From positions 62,001-126,000 of the forward strand of contig NZ_JAHXRW010000008.1 in assembly GCF_019429625.1 (NCBI RefSeq): a stretch of DNA of 64,000 nt, read 5' to 3'. The position numbers and the translations under genes were made by a program. The notes under the pieces were generated by a model. The model was not told where the DNA came from. It made no database searches and saw only the letters and a list, made by a program, of their open reading frames with translations. Within the stretch, counting starts at the first letter, position 1; each line of letters starts with the position of its first letter. This DNA comes from Celeribacter sp. PS-C1. Its GTDB lineage: Bacteria; Pseudomonadota; Alphaproteobacteria; Rhodobacterales; Rhodobacteraceae. Positions 1-9,005 of the stretch are shown here, in pieces.

Positions 1-1
1 T

Positions 2-244
2 GTCGTCGCGGCCTGTGTGATCGGCGGCATCTCCATCGCCGGTGGAGTCGCCACCGTCGCGGGCGCCGTCTTGGGCGCGCTGTTCTTGGGCATCATCAAG
101 AACGCCCTGCCGGTGATTGACGTCTCCCCCTTCTGGCAACTCGCCATCTCCGGGGCCGCGATCATCATTGCCGTGACCTTCAACTCCCGCGCTGGCCGCT
201 CGAAAGGCCGTGTCATTCTCAAATCCGCGGAGCATGCCCAATGA
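2..244 (+). CDS. rhaP: Rhamnose ABC transporter permease, C-terminal end (RhaP-like)
   Basis: This is the last 80 residues of an inner-membrane permease whose start lies outside the window; the reading frame is open from base 2. What is visible is glycine- and alanine-rich membrane sequence with the motif GGISIAGGVATVAGAVLG, typical of sugar ABC permeases of the RbsC/RhaP (BPD_transp_2) family. Its stop overlaps the start of the next permease by four bases (ATGA), which implies translational coupling. The gene order permease-permease-mutarotase-kinase matches rhaPQUK of the rhizobial L-rhamnose operon, so rhaP is the best name. The substrate is inferred from context, not from the permease itself. 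Confidence 0.8.
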   Translation, partial: VVAACVIGGISIAGGVATVAGAVLGALFLGIIKNALPVIDVSPFWQLAISGAAIIIAVTFNSRAGRSKGRVILKSAEHAQ

Positions 245-1245
245 GCCTTGCAGAAACACAACAGACCACTGCCCGTCACATTCCCGACCGGCTGACGACA
301 CCGCTCGCGCGGACGCTAAAAAGCTGGGAAAGCCTGCTGTTGTTGGTGGCCATCGGAATTTTCATCCTCAACAGCTTTGCCTCGCCTTACTTCCTGAATG
401 CCTGGAACCTGTCGGATGCGACGTTCAACTTTACAGAAAAGGCGATGATCGCCTTTGCGATGGCACTGCTGATCATTTCAGGCGAGATCGACCTTTCAGT
501 CGCCTCCATCATTGCGCTCGCCTCCACCGCGATGGGTCTCGTGATGCAGGCGGGGTTTGGCACCCCCGCGATTGTCGCCACGGGCCTCGTCACCGGGCTT
601 CTCTGCGGCGCGTTCAACGGCGTATTGGTCACGCGTCTAGGCCTCCCGTCCATCGTTGTGACCATCGGCACCATGAGCCTGTTTCGCGGCATCAGCTATA
701 TCGTTCTCGGCGACGGCGCATTTCGTGGCTACCCCTCTGATTTCGCGTGGTTCGGTCAGGGCTATGTGTTCTGGGTGATCACCGTCGAGCTGACGATCTT
801 TGCAATCCTCGCTGTGATCTATGGCATCGTGCTGCACAAAACCAACTTCGGCCGCGCGGTCTATGCCATCGGCAACAACGCCACCGCCGCGACCTTTTCC
901 GGCATCCGTGTGGAGCGCGTGAAATTCATCCTCTTCCTTCTCACGGGTCTGATGTCGGGGCTGGCCTCCGTCTGCCTCACCTCGCGCCTCGGCTCCACAC
1001 GCCCCTCCATCGCCTCCGGCATGGAGTTGGAAGTCGTGACCATGGTGGTGCTTGGCGGTGTCAGCATCCTCGGCGGGTCCGGCTCGATCCCCGGTGTAGT
1101 GATCGCGGCTTTTGTGATGGGCCTCGTGACCTTCGGCCTCGGCCTTTTGAACGTGCCGGGCATCGTGATGTCCATTGTGGTCGGCGCACTTCTGATCGGC
1201 GTGATCGCCCTGCCGCGCATCTACCAGAATCTTCGGAGGAAATGA
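241..1245 (+). CDS. rhaQ: L-rhamnose ABC transporter permease RhaQ
   Basis: A 334-residue polytopic membrane protein of the BPD_transp_2 permease family, the second permease of the rhamnose importer. The segment [15 protein letters not shown] (about residues 81-95) is the family signature seen in RbsC/XylH/RhaQ permeases, and [19 protein letters not shown] (about 278-296) is the second conserved glycine-rich block. Like RhaQ proteins it begins with a cytoplasmic stretch of about 35 residues. It overlaps rhaP by four bases and its TGA shares one base with the next start. It should pair with RhaP, with an ATPase (RhaT) and a binding protein (RhaS) encoded upstream of the window. Confidence 0.88.
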   Translation: MSLAETQQTTARHIPDRLTTPLARTLKSWESLLLLVAIGIFILNSFASPYFLNAWNLSDATFNFTEKAMIAFAMALLIISGEIDLSVASIIALASTAMGLVMQAGFGTPAIVATGLVTGLLCGAFNGVLVTRLGLPSIVVTIGTMSLFRGISYIVLGDGAFRGYPSDFAWFGQGYVFWVITVELTIFAILAVIYGIVLHKTNFGRAVYAIGNNATAATFSGIRVERVKFILFLLTGLMSGLASVCLTSRLGSTRPSIASGMELEVVTMVVLGGVSILGGSGSIPGVVIAAFVMGLVTFGLGLLNVPGIVMSIVVGALLIGVIALPRIYQNLRRK

Positions 1246-1559
1246 TGGAAAAATACGCCTTCCGCATGATCCTGAACGAAGGGTGTCTGGACGAATACCG
1301 CAAACGCCATGACGAGATCTGGCCGGAGCTGGTCACCCTGCTCAAAGACGCAGGTGTCGAGGATTACTCCATCCACTACGACCCGGAGACCCGTCACCTG
1401 TTTGGTGTCCTTTGGCGACGCGACGATCACGGCATGGCGGCCCTGCCTGATCATCCGGCGATGAAGCGCTGGTGGGCGCATATGGCGGATATCATGGAGA
1501 CCCATCCGGACAACCGCCCGAAAGAGCAACCGCTTGAAACCGTGTTTCACCTGCCATGA
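1245..1559 (+). CDS. rhaU: L-rhamnose mutarotase (RhaU/RhaM)
   Basis: A 104-residue protein, the exact family length, that interconverts alpha and beta anomers of L-rhamnose in the cytoplasm. Tyr18 and His22, in the segment [13 protein letters not shown], fall at the same positions as the catalytic pair of E. coli RhaM, and the RWWAHM and HPDN blocks (about 75-95) are also present. The ATG at 1245 is preferred over an in-frame ATG at 1242 because GGAGGA ends four bases upstream of it and only one base upstream of the other. The stop overlaps the kinase start (ATGA). Both the rhizobial name rhaU and the enterobacterial rhaM apply. Confidence 0.93.
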   Translation: MEKYAFRMILNEGCLDEYRKRHDEIWPELVTLLKDAGVEDYSIHYDPETRHLFGVLWRRDDHGMAALPDHPAMKRWWAHMADIMETHPDNRPKEQPLETVFHLP

Positions 1560-2935
1560 CCATGCCGCGCCATATCGCCGTTCTCGATGTCGGGAAAACC
1601 AACGCCAAGCTCGCGTTGGTCGATGCCGACAGCCTGACGGAAATCGCCGTCGTCACCCGTCCGAACACCGTTCTGGCGGGGCCTCCCTGGCCGCATTTCG
1701 ACCTTGAAGGGCATTGGGCGTTCTTTCTCGACCACCTCGCGGCATTCCATGAAAGCCACGGGATCGATGCGATTTCCGTCACCACGCATGGCGCCTCGGC
1801 AGTTTTGCTTGACGCTGAGGGCGAACTGGCTGCGCCGATGCTCGACTATGAGTATGACGGGCCGGACAGCCTCACCTCCGAATATGACGCGATCCGCCCG
1901 CAGTTTTCCGAGACCGGGTCTCCGCGCCTCGGCATGGGCCTGAACGTCGGTGCGCAGCTGTACTGGCAGTTCGAAACCGATCCGGGTCTCCGCGACCGCG
2001 TCGCCAATGTGCTCACCTATCCGCAGTATTGGGGCTATCGCCTCACAGGCCGCATGGCGACTGACGTCACCTCTCTGGGCTGTCACACCGATCTGTGGAA
2101 CCCGTGGGAGGGGCAGTTCTCGTCGCTTGTCGACCGTCTCGGTCTCACCGACAAACTCGCCACCGCGCATCCCTCCGCAGACGTGCTTGGCACGGTGTCC
2201 GACGACATCGCCGCCCGCACCGGCTTGTCGCCCGACACGCCAGTCGTCTGTGGCATCCACGATTCAAACGCCTCTCTCCTGCCCCATGTGCTCGGGCGCA
2301 AGGGAGCGTTCTCTGTAGTCTCCACGGGCACTTGGGTCATCGTCATGTCGATGGGCGGACGGTCAACCGCACTCGATCCTAACCGCGATACGCTCGTCAA
2401 CGTCAACGCACTCGGTCAGGCCGTGCCCTCCGCGCGGTTCATGGGCGGGCGGGAATACGAAATCATCCGCGCGGGCGGCGACACAGAGGTGAGGGACTCC
2501 GACCGTGCAACTGTGCTCGCGGAACACATCATGCTCCTCCCCGCCGTCGAGCCGGGCTCAGGCCCGTTCCGAGGGCGTGAGGCCAGTTGGACCCTTGAGC
2601 CAGCGGAACAGGAACAGCGCATGGCCGCGCTCGGGTTTTACCTCGCCCTGATGACCAAAACCTGCCTTGATCTCGTTGGCGCAGACGGCCCGGTGATCAT
2701 CGAAGGCCCTTTTGCCCGCAATCGCGAATATCTCGACATGCTCGCCACGCTTCACGACGGCGGCGTCGAAATTGCTGCCTCCGCCACCGGCACATCTGTG
2801 GGCGCAGCGATGCTGTTCGCGGAAAACGCCTCCCCGCCGGAGACCCACAAAATCAAACCTCCAGCGAGTGACTTGCTCTCGAACTATGCCATGATCTGGC
2901 AAGCCAGAGTTGAAGGGGAAACCACATGCGCCTGA
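1556..2935 (+). CDS. rhaK: Rhamnose-operon FGGY-family sugar kinase RhaK
   Basis: A 459-residue FGGY-family carbohydrate kinase. The N-terminal phosphate-binding segment is [18 protein letters not shown], and [15 protein letters not shown] (around residue 240) is the conserved region with the catalytic aspartate. A second ATPase segment, STGTWVIVM, follows. In Rhizobium leguminosarum the kinase RhaK in this position is also needed for ABC-mediated rhamnose uptake; whether that holds here cannot be read from sequence. The gene overlaps rhaU by four bases and the following lldD-like gene by ten, so the whole set is one transcription unit. It is more distant from E. coli RhaB than from the rhizobial-type kinase. 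Confidence 0.85.
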   Translation: MTMPRHIAVLDVGKTNAKLALVDADSLTEIAVVTRPNTVLAGPPWPHFDLEGHWAFFLDHLAAFHESHGIDAISVTTHGASAVLLDAEGELAAPMLDYEYDGPDSLTSEYDAIRPQFSETGSPRLGMGLNVGAQLYWQFETDPGLRDRVANVLTYPQYWGYRLTGRMATDVTSLGCHTDLWNPWEGQFSSLVDRLGLTDKLATAHPSADVLGTVSDDIAARTGLSPDTPVVCGIHDSNASLLPHVLGRKGAFSVVSTGTWVIVMSMGGRSTALDPNRDTLVNVNALGQAVPSARFMGGREYEIIRAGGDTEVRDSDRATVLAEHIMLLPAVEPGSGPFRGREASWTLEPAEQEQRMAALGFYLALMTKTCLDLVGADGPVIIEGPFARNREYLDMLATLHDGGVEIAASATGTSVGAAMLFAENASPPETHKIKPPASDLLSNYAMIWQARVEGETTCA

Positions 2936-4071
2936 CCGATTGTCACAACTTCCACGATTTCCGCCGTTTGGCAGAGCGCCGCCTGCCGGGGCCGATCTTC
3001 AACTACATCGACGGTGGCGCGGATGACGAAGTGACCCTGCGCCGCAACACCGCAGCCTTCGAGCACGTCGATCTCGTCCCCAACGTCCTGCGCGGCGTGA
3101 CCGATGTGGATCTGTCGACGGAGATCATGGGCCAGAAACTCGCCCTGCCCGTCTACCTATCCCCCACCGCCCTTCAGCGCCTCTTCCATCACGAAGGCGA
3201 ACGCGCCACGGCCGCCGCCGCCGCCAAGTTCGGCACGATGTTCGGGGTCTCTTCTCTCGGCACCGTCTCCATGGCCGAGCTTGCCACGAAACACGACACG
3301 CCACAGGTCTACCAATTCTATTTCCACAAGGATCGCGGCCTCAATTCCGCGATGATGCAAAAGGCAAAAGAGAGCGGCATCAACGTCATGATGCTCACAG
3401 TCGACAGCATCACCGGCGGCAACCGCGAACGCGATCTGCGCACCGGCTTTTCGATCCCCTTCCGCCTGACGCTCGCGGGTTTGATCCAATTCGCCATCAA
3501 ACCGATGTGGGGGATCAACTATGTCACCCACGAAAAATTCAGCCTGCCGCAGCTCGACGCCCATATCGACATGAAGGGCGATACACTGACCATCGGGCGA
3601 TATTTCACCGAGATGCTCGACCCGTCGATGAACTGGGACGATGTGGAACGCATGGTCGCGGAATGGGGCGGCCCATTCTGTCTCAAAGGCGTGATGAGCG
3701 TCGAGGATGCGAAGCAAGCCGCCGAGATCGGCTGTCGGGGGATCGTTTTGTCAAACCACGGCGGGCGGCAGTTGGACGGCTCGCGGTCAGGGTTTGATCA
3801 GCTCGATGAGATTGTGCAGGCGGTGGGCGACAAGATGGACGTTATGGTCGATGGCGGTTTCCAGCGCGGCACCCATGTGCTTAAGGCACTTGCCCTTGGC
3901 GCAAAAGCTGTGGGTCTGGGCCGCGCCTATCTCTACGCACTCGCGGCGGCGGGCCAGCCGGGGATCGAGCGGATGCTCACCCAACTGACCGCCGAGATCA
4001 CCCGCGACATGCGCCTGATGGGCGTGACGCGGGTGTCAGACCTCAAACCGGATATGCTGCGGTTCCGCTGA
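2926..4071 (+). CDS. lldD: FMN-dependent alpha-hydroxy-acid dehydrogenase (L-lactate dehydrogenase type)
   Basis: A 381-residue FMN-dependent alpha-hydroxy-acid dehydrogenase. FNYIDGGADDE (about residues 25-35) is the family N-terminal motif, SNHGGRQLDG holds the catalytic histidine and arginine, and DGGFQRGTHVLKALALGA is the FMN phosphate site. It starts inside the last codons of rhaK, so it is translated from the rhamnose operon. Established rhamnose catabolism through aldol cleavage gives L-lactaldehyde, which can be oxidised to L-lactate, so an L-lactate to pyruvate enzyme would fit here; this assignment is inference. A paralogue lies at 30675. Glycolate or mandelate oxidation cannot be excluded. 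Confidence 0.82.
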   Translation: MRLTDCHNFHDFRRLAERRLPGPIFNYIDGGADDEVTLRRNTAAFEHVDLVPNVLRGVTDVDLSTEIMGQKLALPVYLSPTALQRLFHHEGERATAAAAAKFGTMFGVSSLGTVSMAELATKHDTPQVYQFYFHKDRGLNSAMMQKAKESGINVMMLTVDSITGGNRERDLRTGFSIPFRLTLAGLIQFAIKPMWGINYVTHEKFSLPQLDAHIDMKGDTLTIGRYFTEMLDPSMNWDDVERMVAEWGGPFCLKGVMSVEDAKQAAEIGCRGIVLSNHGGRQLDGSRSGFDQLDEIVQAVGDKMDVMVDGGFQRGTHVLKALALGAKAVGLGRAYLYALAAAGQPGIERMLTQLTAEITRDMRLMGVTRVSDLKPDMLRFR

Positions 4072-4151
4072 CGGACAGGTTCCCGTCGAAACAGATATAC
4101 ACACCTCTTGCCCGTCTGGCCTGCCAGTCGGCGCCAGAAGGACTGTGATCC

Positions 4152-4595
4152 TCAATCCAGCGGTGGCCCGGTGAATGTCATGTGATGGCGCGTCGCGGAT
4201 TCATTGATGGCAGGCATATCGTCCGGAATACCAAATTGTCCTGCGGCCATGTCGGCAAAAAACCCTTCGAAACCGCCCGGCGTCAAAATGACGAAGTGTC
4301 GGCAATCCTCTTCACCTATAACCTTGAACGTGTGTTCTTTGCCGCGTGGGATAAAGACGCTCTCTCCGGCTTTGGCGATCCTCTCGATGCCTTCGAGCCA
4401 GAACCGACAAGCTCCGGTCACGATGACGAAAACCTCATCTTCTTTGTGGTGGATATGCCGAGGCGGGCCACTGTTCGGGGGCGAGATGCTGTCGACGACA
4501 GCTATAGCGCCACCGCTGTCGGCAGAGCTGAGGATGGTTTTATATTTGACGCCAAGCCAGTCAACGAAATCGTCTGTGCGGTTTAAATCTTCCAT
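4152..4595 (-). CDS. Cupin-domain protein
   Basis: A 147-residue single-domain cupin. The metal-binding motif is PPRHIHHKEDEVFVIVTG (two histidines and a glutamate), and the second cupin motif is PRGKEHTFKV with a further histidine. The start at 4595 is chosen because GGTGAGG precedes it; a longer frame reaches to 4670 but would run over the promoter dyads. It is transcribed divergently from the LysR gene at 4706, the usual arrangement for a LysR target. Substrate is unknown; small cupins of this type include quercetinase-like and sugar-binding proteins. Confidence 0.75.
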   Translation of the reverse strand: MEDLNRTDDFVDWLGVKYKTILSSADSGGAIAVVDSISPPNSGPPRHIHHKEDEVFVIVTGACRFWLEGIERIAKAGESVFIPRGKEHTFKVIGEEDCRHFVILTPGGFEGFFADMAAGQFGIPDDMPAINESATRHHMTFTGPPLD

Positions 4596-4622
4596 CGTTT
4601 CCTCACCTTTTTGGGATTGAAA

Positions 4623-4636
4623 CGAAAGCGCTTTCG
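4623..4636. promoter_or_regulatory. 14-bp perfect palindrome, LacI-type operator candidate
   Basis: CGAAAGCGCTTTCG is a perfect 14-bp palindrome about 28 bases upstream of the cupin start. Its core GAAAGCGCTTTC closely resembles operators of LacI/GalR-family repressors, which have a central CG and AAA/TTT flanks. No LacI gene is in the window. The binding factor is inference. Confidence 0.5.
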
Positions 4637-4655
4637 ATAAGTTCATATTATTCGA

Positions 4656-4677
4656 CGTTTGGTCTATCATTCAAACG
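4656..4677. promoter_or_regulatory. Interrupted dyad in the cupin-lysR promoter region
   Basis: CGTTTG and CAAACG form a perfect inverted repeat separated by ten bases, 28 bases upstream of the LysR start. Its position between two divergent genes, and the presence of a LysR gene on one side, make it a candidate autoregulatory site, though the arms do not match the simple T-N11-A consensus. Confidence 0.4.
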
Positions 4678-4705
4678 AAACCTCCAAATAAAGGGTATCA
4701 CTCAG

Positions 4706-5677
4706 ATGAATTTGGCGACATTCGATCTGAACCTTCTTCGTGTCTTTGACGCGATCCTTCGGGAGGGATCAACGGTGAAGGCCGGGATACGCTTGGGCCT
4801 GTCCCAATCAGCTGTTTCGAACGCATTGGCCCGGTTGCGGAAGGCGCTTGATGACGATTTGTTCGTTCGCCAAGGCAACCGATTGGTTGCAACCGACTTC
4901 ACCGCGTCTATTCAGGACGATCTCAGAGAAGAACTCAATCGGATCGAAAGCCTCCTTACGCCACCTCATACATTTGACCCGACATTTGCGAACGGGACTT
5001 TTAAGGTTGCTGCCAGCGATTTTTTCGCGGAGCTCCTGATGCCGCAGTTGGGTGATCTCTTAAACAAAAAGGCCCCGAATATCCGGGCGCAACTTGTCGA
5101 TTTGGTGCCGTATGACTCCGTTTCCAGCCTCGAACGGTATGACGCAGATATCGCTCTTCTTCCCGAAGTGGATACGCCCGACTGGATCAGCCGGGAACCG
5201 CTCTTCCGGTCGCCCTTCGTCGTCATCGCAAGCGCTTCGAACCCAAGTATTTCCGACGTACCTGAAGGAGGGACGATACCGTTCGAAACCTTTTGCTGTT
5301 TGTCGCACGTCTTGTTTTCACCGGAAGGAAAGTTGAGTGCATTTGGGGATGATGCACTGGCCCGTGTTGGGCGGTCTCGTCGGGTAACGATGTCTTTGCC
5401 GTTCTTCTCTGGTGTCTGCCGCGTCGTCAGCGAAAGCAACCTGATCGCGATGGTGCCAAAGCAGTTGGCATGCAAAGTGGCAAAGGATTTCCAATTAAAA
5501 ATCTTCCAGCCCCCCATGGATGTCCCACACGCTCAGATTATTGCGATCTGGCATAAACGGTCGGACAGAAACCTTTTGGCGGGATGGATGCGAAGGCAGA
5601 TTTTTGAACTGATGAAAGAACTGGATCTTGAGGATATGGGCGGCCCGCCCGTTTATAGTTCGCGCTCAGACGAGTAG
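4706..5677 (+). CDS. LysR-family transcriptional regulator
   Basis: A 323-residue LysR-type regulator. The N-terminal winged helix-turn-helix covers about residues 6-65 (FDLNLLRVFDAILREGSTV, then LGLSQSAVSNALARLR). A periplasmic-binding-like effector domain follows from about residue 90. The opening FDLNLLRVFDAIL resembles the NodD/PcaQ-like branch. It is divergent from the cupin gene at 4152-4595, with 110 bases between them containing two dyads, so control of the cupin and of itself is likely. The inducer is unknown. Confidence 0.88.
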   Translation: MNLATFDLNLLRVFDAILREGSTVKAGIRLGLSQSAVSNALARLRKALDDDLFVRQGNRLVATDFTASIQDDLREELNRIESLLTPPHTFDPTFANGTFKVAASDFFAELLMPQLGDLLNKKAPNIRAQLVDLVPYDSVSSLERYDADIALLPEVDTPDWISREPLFRSPFVVIASASNPSISDVPEGGTIPFETFCCLSHVLFSPEGKLSAFGDDALARVGRSRRVTMSLPFFSGVCRVVSESNLIAMVPKQLACKVAKDFQLKIFQPPMDVPHAQIIAIWHKRSDRNLLAGWMRRQIFELMKELDLEDMGGPPVYSSRSDE

Positions 5678-5801
5678 GCCGAAGCGCAAAGACTGACCGG
5701 AACGCGCTCGAATTGCCGCTCGAATTGTCGCAAAGAGGCCAATCTGTTACTCTATCCCCGACAAAATAAGGCTAAGCCATTGCTGTCGAAGGAGGGACGC
5801 T

Positions 5802-6134
5802 GTGTCATACCCTGAATTCATTGAGGCCTTTCCAAGCCTTGACGTTCCGTTTTCAGACGATGTGCTTCAAACCTCGGCGGTGCGCTCTGAACATGGCCTC
5901 GTTGCCTTCCTGACTTTCTTGAAAGATATGGAGATTCCGCCTCATTCGCACGGTGCACAGTGGGGAACTGTTGTTGAGGGTGAAATCGAATTGACCCTTG
6001 GGGGCGAGACGCGGACCTATCGGGTTGGTGACAGCTACTCCATCCCCGCAGGCGTTGAACATGGTGCACGGATCAAGGCCGGATCCCGCCTCATTGATGT
6101 TTTTGAAGAGGCCGACCGCTACTTGCTTAAGTAG
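5802..6134 (+). CDS. Small cupin-domain protein, GTG start
   Basis: A 110-residue single-domain cupin. PPHSHGAQWGTVVEGEIEL carries two metal-ligand histidines, and DSYSIPAGVEHGARI holds the second cupin histidine. Translation starts at GTG 5802, nine bases after a strong AAGGAGGGA; no ATG fits. It lies 124 bases downstream of the LysR gene on the same strand and may be a second target. AraC-type sensory cupins are similar in this part, but no DNA-binding domain is present here. Confidence 0.78.
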   Translation: MSYPEFIEAFPSLDVPFSDDVLQTSAVRSEHGLVAFLTFLKDMEIPPHSHGAQWGTVVEGEIELTLGGETRTYRVGDSYSIPAGVEHGARIKAGSRLIDVFEEADRYLLK

Positions 6135-6242
6135 GCACGCGCTGCAGATCACATTTAGCAATCTTGGCATTTCTGCGATGCTCCGCGAAATCTGGTCCTC
6201 ATCGGCGCATCCTGACGCCAGACAGGTGAAAAATGCGGCCTC

Positions 6243-6638
6243 TCAGCTCAGCCCGACAAGGACGCGCAACAGGTCGGATCGTCGGAGCATTCCGACGAAC
6301 TGCTCCCCGTCAAGAACGGGGAAAACACGATGCGGATGGTTGAGAAAGGCTTCTGCAGCGGTGGCGATATCTGCAGTTGCGGAAAGCGTCATCACGTCGA
6401 CCGTCATGAAATCCGCAACCGTGCCTTTCCATTCCTGATAATAACTTGCGTTCAGGGCGGGCCGAAAACAGTCTTTCTGGCTCAGAATGCCTTGCAGCAC
6501 ACCGCCTTCATCCAGGACGGCCCCCGCCGCACCGCGCTCCTCGATCAGCAAAGCTACAGCGCGCCGAATGGGCATCTCGGGCGTCAGCACAGGAAGATCA
6601 TCGCGCACAATATCTCTAAGGGTCTGCACAGGGCTCAT
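6243..6638 (-). CDS. CBS-domain-pair protein in the nqr operon
   Basis: A 131-residue protein consisting almost entirely of two CBS domains (about residues 8-62 and 72-131). The second domain shows the usual end HRVFPVLDGEQFVGMLRRSDLL. CBS pairs commonly bind adenine nucleotides and regulate an attached or neighbouring enzyme or channel. The start at 6638 follows GGAGGA and overlaps the nqrM stop by four bases (ATGA), so it is the last gene of the nqr operon. An energy-status sensor for the Nqr complex is a plausible inference, not established. Confidence 0.82.
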   Translation of the reverse strand: MSPVQTLRDIVRDDLPVLTPEMPIRRAVALLIEERGAAGAVLDEGGVLQGILSQKDCFRPALNASYYQEWKGTVADFMTVDVMTLSATADIATAAEAFLNHPHRVFPVLDGEQFVGMLRRSDLLRVLVGLS

Positions 6639-6802
6639 GTTTGCTCCTCCGCGTGTTTGTGCGGGCAACCTTCACAGGCGACATCTTTGAGACAGGCCAT
6701 GCCGCCACAAGAGCCCTTGACCGGACCGCGCCCGAACAGAGAGCCGAGAGCGAGCCCTCCGACCGCAAAGAGAATGATGAGAAGGCCGAGGACAAGTTCC
6801 AT
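6635..6802 (-). CDS. nqrM: NqrM-type Nqr maturation protein (four-cysteine membrane protein)
   Basis: A 55-residue protein with one N-terminal membrane helix (about residues 3-23) and a cytoplasmic tail containing four cysteines at 32, 37, 43 and 46 (CGGMACLKDVACEGC). That is the pattern of NqrM (DUF539), which in Vibrio is needed to assemble the iron centre held by NqrD and NqrE. It is slightly shorter than Vibrio NqrM. The start at 6802 is preceded by GGGAGAAG. It lies ten bases after apbE and overlaps the CBS gene by four. Confidence 0.87.
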   Translation of the reverse strand: MELVLGLLIILFAVGGLALGSLFGRGPVKGSCGGMACLKDVACEGCPHKHAEEQT

Positions 6803-6812
6803 ATCTTCTCCC

Positions 6813-7781
6813 TTATAGCATATGGCGATCAAAATCGCCTGTGGTGGTCGCGGAAAGACCGGTGTCCATTGCGAACAGGAACAGGGCCGAAAGCCCATTT
6901 TGACGCGCCACGTCAGGCCCCTGATCCGCGGCGGCCATCAAAGCGGTGGCCCAACCGTCTGCGATCATCGCGTCTGGCGCCAACACTGAGACCGACACAG
7001 CCCCGCCCGCCACAGGTCTGGCCCGGTGCGGATCTATGATGTGGCTGTAAACATGATCGCCCAAGCTATAGCTTTGCGCCCGCAGACCCGATGTTGCGAC
7101 GGAGAAGCCGGACGGCAGACGCAGTCCTGCGGCGGGGCTTAGCGCTCCGATCCGTGGATCCTCGACAGCAACGTGCCACGCTCTCCCCGACGGGTGCTGC
7201 CCGCGACTTTTCAACTCGCCGCCCAAATCGATTAGGACGTCTCGAAGACCGGCCTCCATGAAATAGCTGTCCACGAGATCGAGCGCGCGTCCCTTCGCAA
7301 TCCCGCACAGGTCAATCGTCAATCCCGAAATGTCCTTGCGCAACTGATCGCCATCTGTCGCGAGGGCTGTCCATGCCCCGGATACGCCAGTAATCCGGCC
7401 AAATCCCCATTGCGACACCAAGGGGCCAACCGTGGGGTCGAACCGGCCACCGCTCTCGCGCGCGATTTTCAATGCGGCACGCGTCACAAAGGCCGTTTCC
7501 CCGGACACACGGCAGGCATCGGCAGTTCGGTTGAACCGAGACACATCACTGTCCTGACGCCACGGCGACATCTGGGCATCCACTTTGGCCAAAATTCGGT
7601 CGATGGCCGCACGATGCGGCTCAAGCGGTACATCAGAGGGCGCGGTCACGCGCCAATGGCTCGCGAAGGCGCGGCCCTCCATGCTGTGCGTCGGAGCAAG
7701 ACTGTTTGCCTCCGCCACGCCCGCATAAAGCGTGGCGCCGCTGAGGGCGATCATCTGACGGCGGGTAAAATCACGGCGCAT
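6813..7781 (-). CDS. apbE: FAD:protein FMN transferase ApbE
   Basis: A 322-residue ApbE-family flavin transferase that attaches FMN to a threonine in S/T-GAT sites of partner proteins outside the cytoplasmic membrane face. The N-terminal RRDFTRRQMIALSGATLYAG, with an Arg-Arg pair followed by a hydrophobic stretch, looks like a Tat or Sec export signal. Family motifs include SGGRFDPTVGPLV (about 113-125), LIDLGGE, SHIIDP and DAMIADGWATALM. It follows nqrF by three bases. The clear target here is the site in NqrC; NqrB lacks one. Confidence 0.93.
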   Translation of the reverse strand: MRRDFTRRQMIALSGATLYAGVAEANSLAPTHSMEGRAFASHWRVTAPSDVPLEPHRAAIDRILAKVDAQMSPWRQDSDVSRFNRTADACRVSGETAFVTRAALKIARESGGRFDPTVGPLVSQWGFGRITGVSGAWTALATDGDQLRKDISGLTIDLCGIAKGRALDLVDSYFMEAGLRDVLIDLGGELKSRGQHPSGRAWHVAVEDPRIGALSPAAGLRLPSGFSVATSGLRAQSYSLGDHVYSHIIDPHRARPVAGGAVSVSVLAPDAMIADGWATALMAAADQGPDVARQNGLSALFLFAMDTGLSATTTGDFDRHML

Positions 7782-7784
7782 GGT

Positions 7785-9005
7785 TCAACCTCCGAAGTCA
7801 TCATTATAGATGGACTCTGGTTCGACGCCCAGTTTGGCGAGCGTGTTCAGGACCGCCGACATCATGACCGGCGGACCGCAGAGATAATATTCGCAATTCT
7901 CTGGCGCGGGATGCTTGGACAGGGCCGCCCGCACGGTATCGTGGATAAATCCGGTTTCCCCGCGCCACCGGTCCCCCGGCGCCGGGTCCGACAGTGCCGG
8001 GGTCCATGCAAAATTGGGGTGTTCCCTAGCAATCGCCTCGAATTCCTCGACATAGAACAGGTCCGCCGCTGAGCGCGCACCATAGAAATATCGCATCTTG
8101 CGGGTCGTTCCTTTGCCGATCTGTTCGTGGATCATGGCCCGCAGAGGCGCCATGCCAACGCCGCCTCCGATAAAGACCATATCACGCTCTGTCGGTTGAA
8201 CGTGGAACTCACCGAAGGGACCGGATGCGGCCACTTCGGCCCCCGGCTTCAGGGAGAAAAGCCACGACGAGACCACTCCCGGCGCGATGTCATGTTCTTT
8301 GCCAGCAGGTGGAACGGCGAGGCGGATATTGAACACAGCCTGCCCGACATTAGCTGGCGTGTTGGCGATGGAATAGGCGCGCGTGACGGGCTGGTCTGAC
8401 GAGGCTTGCATCGTTGGCCAATCGGCCAAGTCCCATGTCTGCGAAAAGGCCGGCTCTACGTCGATGTCCGCGAAGTCGAGCCGGTAGGCCGGCGCGGTCA
8501 ACTGCATAAAGCCGCCTGCCCTGAACGCAAACGGCTGCTCTGGCGGAAGTTCGAGAACCAATTCCCGGATCAGCGGCGCCAGCTGTCTGTTCGACACAAC
8601 GCGGCAGGTAAACCCAGTCGCTCCGAGGAACTCTTGCGGCACCGTGACACGGCACGGCCCACGCAGAGTTGTTTGACAAGCCAGTCTCACATGGGCCTTG
8701 CGCTCTGCCGCAGACAATATGCCTTTTTCCGTAGCGATCGCGGTGCCAGCCCCCTCCCCGTCTACAACGACGCGGCACAACCCACAGGTGCCAGAGCCGC
8801 CGCAGGCCGCAGGGATACCAATGCCCGAGCGGTGCAGAACGCCCAAAAGCTTTTCCCCACGCGCAACATCGAGTTTTTCAGTGTCGTTGACCGTGATCTG
8901 AAGCGCTTCGGCTGGAACAAGCTTTTGCCGCGTCAGAAGCAAGACGACGGTCAGGGCGATGATCAGCCCAACGATGATGAAGACACCAAGAACAATCTCC
9001 GTCAT
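7785..9005 (-). CDS. nqrF: Na+-translocating NADH:quinone reductase subunit F
   Basis: A 406-residue subunit, close to the usual 407, that takes electrons from NADH. A membrane helix (about residues 4-24) leads into a 2Fe-2S ferredoxin domain with Cys68, Cys74, Cys77 and Cys110 (ACGGSGTCGLC). An FAD domain with RAYSIANTP and an NADH-binding domain with FIGGGVGMAPLRAMI follow. The C-terminus YNDDFGG is characteristic. It overlaps nqrE by four bases. All cofactor residues that can be checked by eye are present. Confidence 0.97.
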   Translation of the reverse strand: MTEIVLGVFIIVGLIIALTVVLLLTRQKLVPAEALQITVNDTEKLDVARGEKLLGVLHRSGIGIPAACGGSGTCGLCRVVVDGEGAGTAIATEKGILSAAERKAHVRLACQTTLRGPCRVTVPQEFLGATGFTCRVVSNRQLAPLIRELVLELPPEQPFAFRAGGFMQLTAPAYRLDFADIDVEPAFSQTWDLADWPTMQASSDQPVTRAYSIANTPANVGQAVFNIRLAVPPAGKEHDIAPGVVSSWLFSLKPGAEVAASGPFGEFHVQPTERDMVFIGGGVGMAPLRAMIHEQIGKGTTRKMRYFYGARSAADLFYVEEFEAIAREHPNFAWTPALSDPAPGDRWRGETGFIHDTVRAALSKHPAPENCEYYLCGPPVMMSAVLNTLAKLGVEPESIYNDDFGG

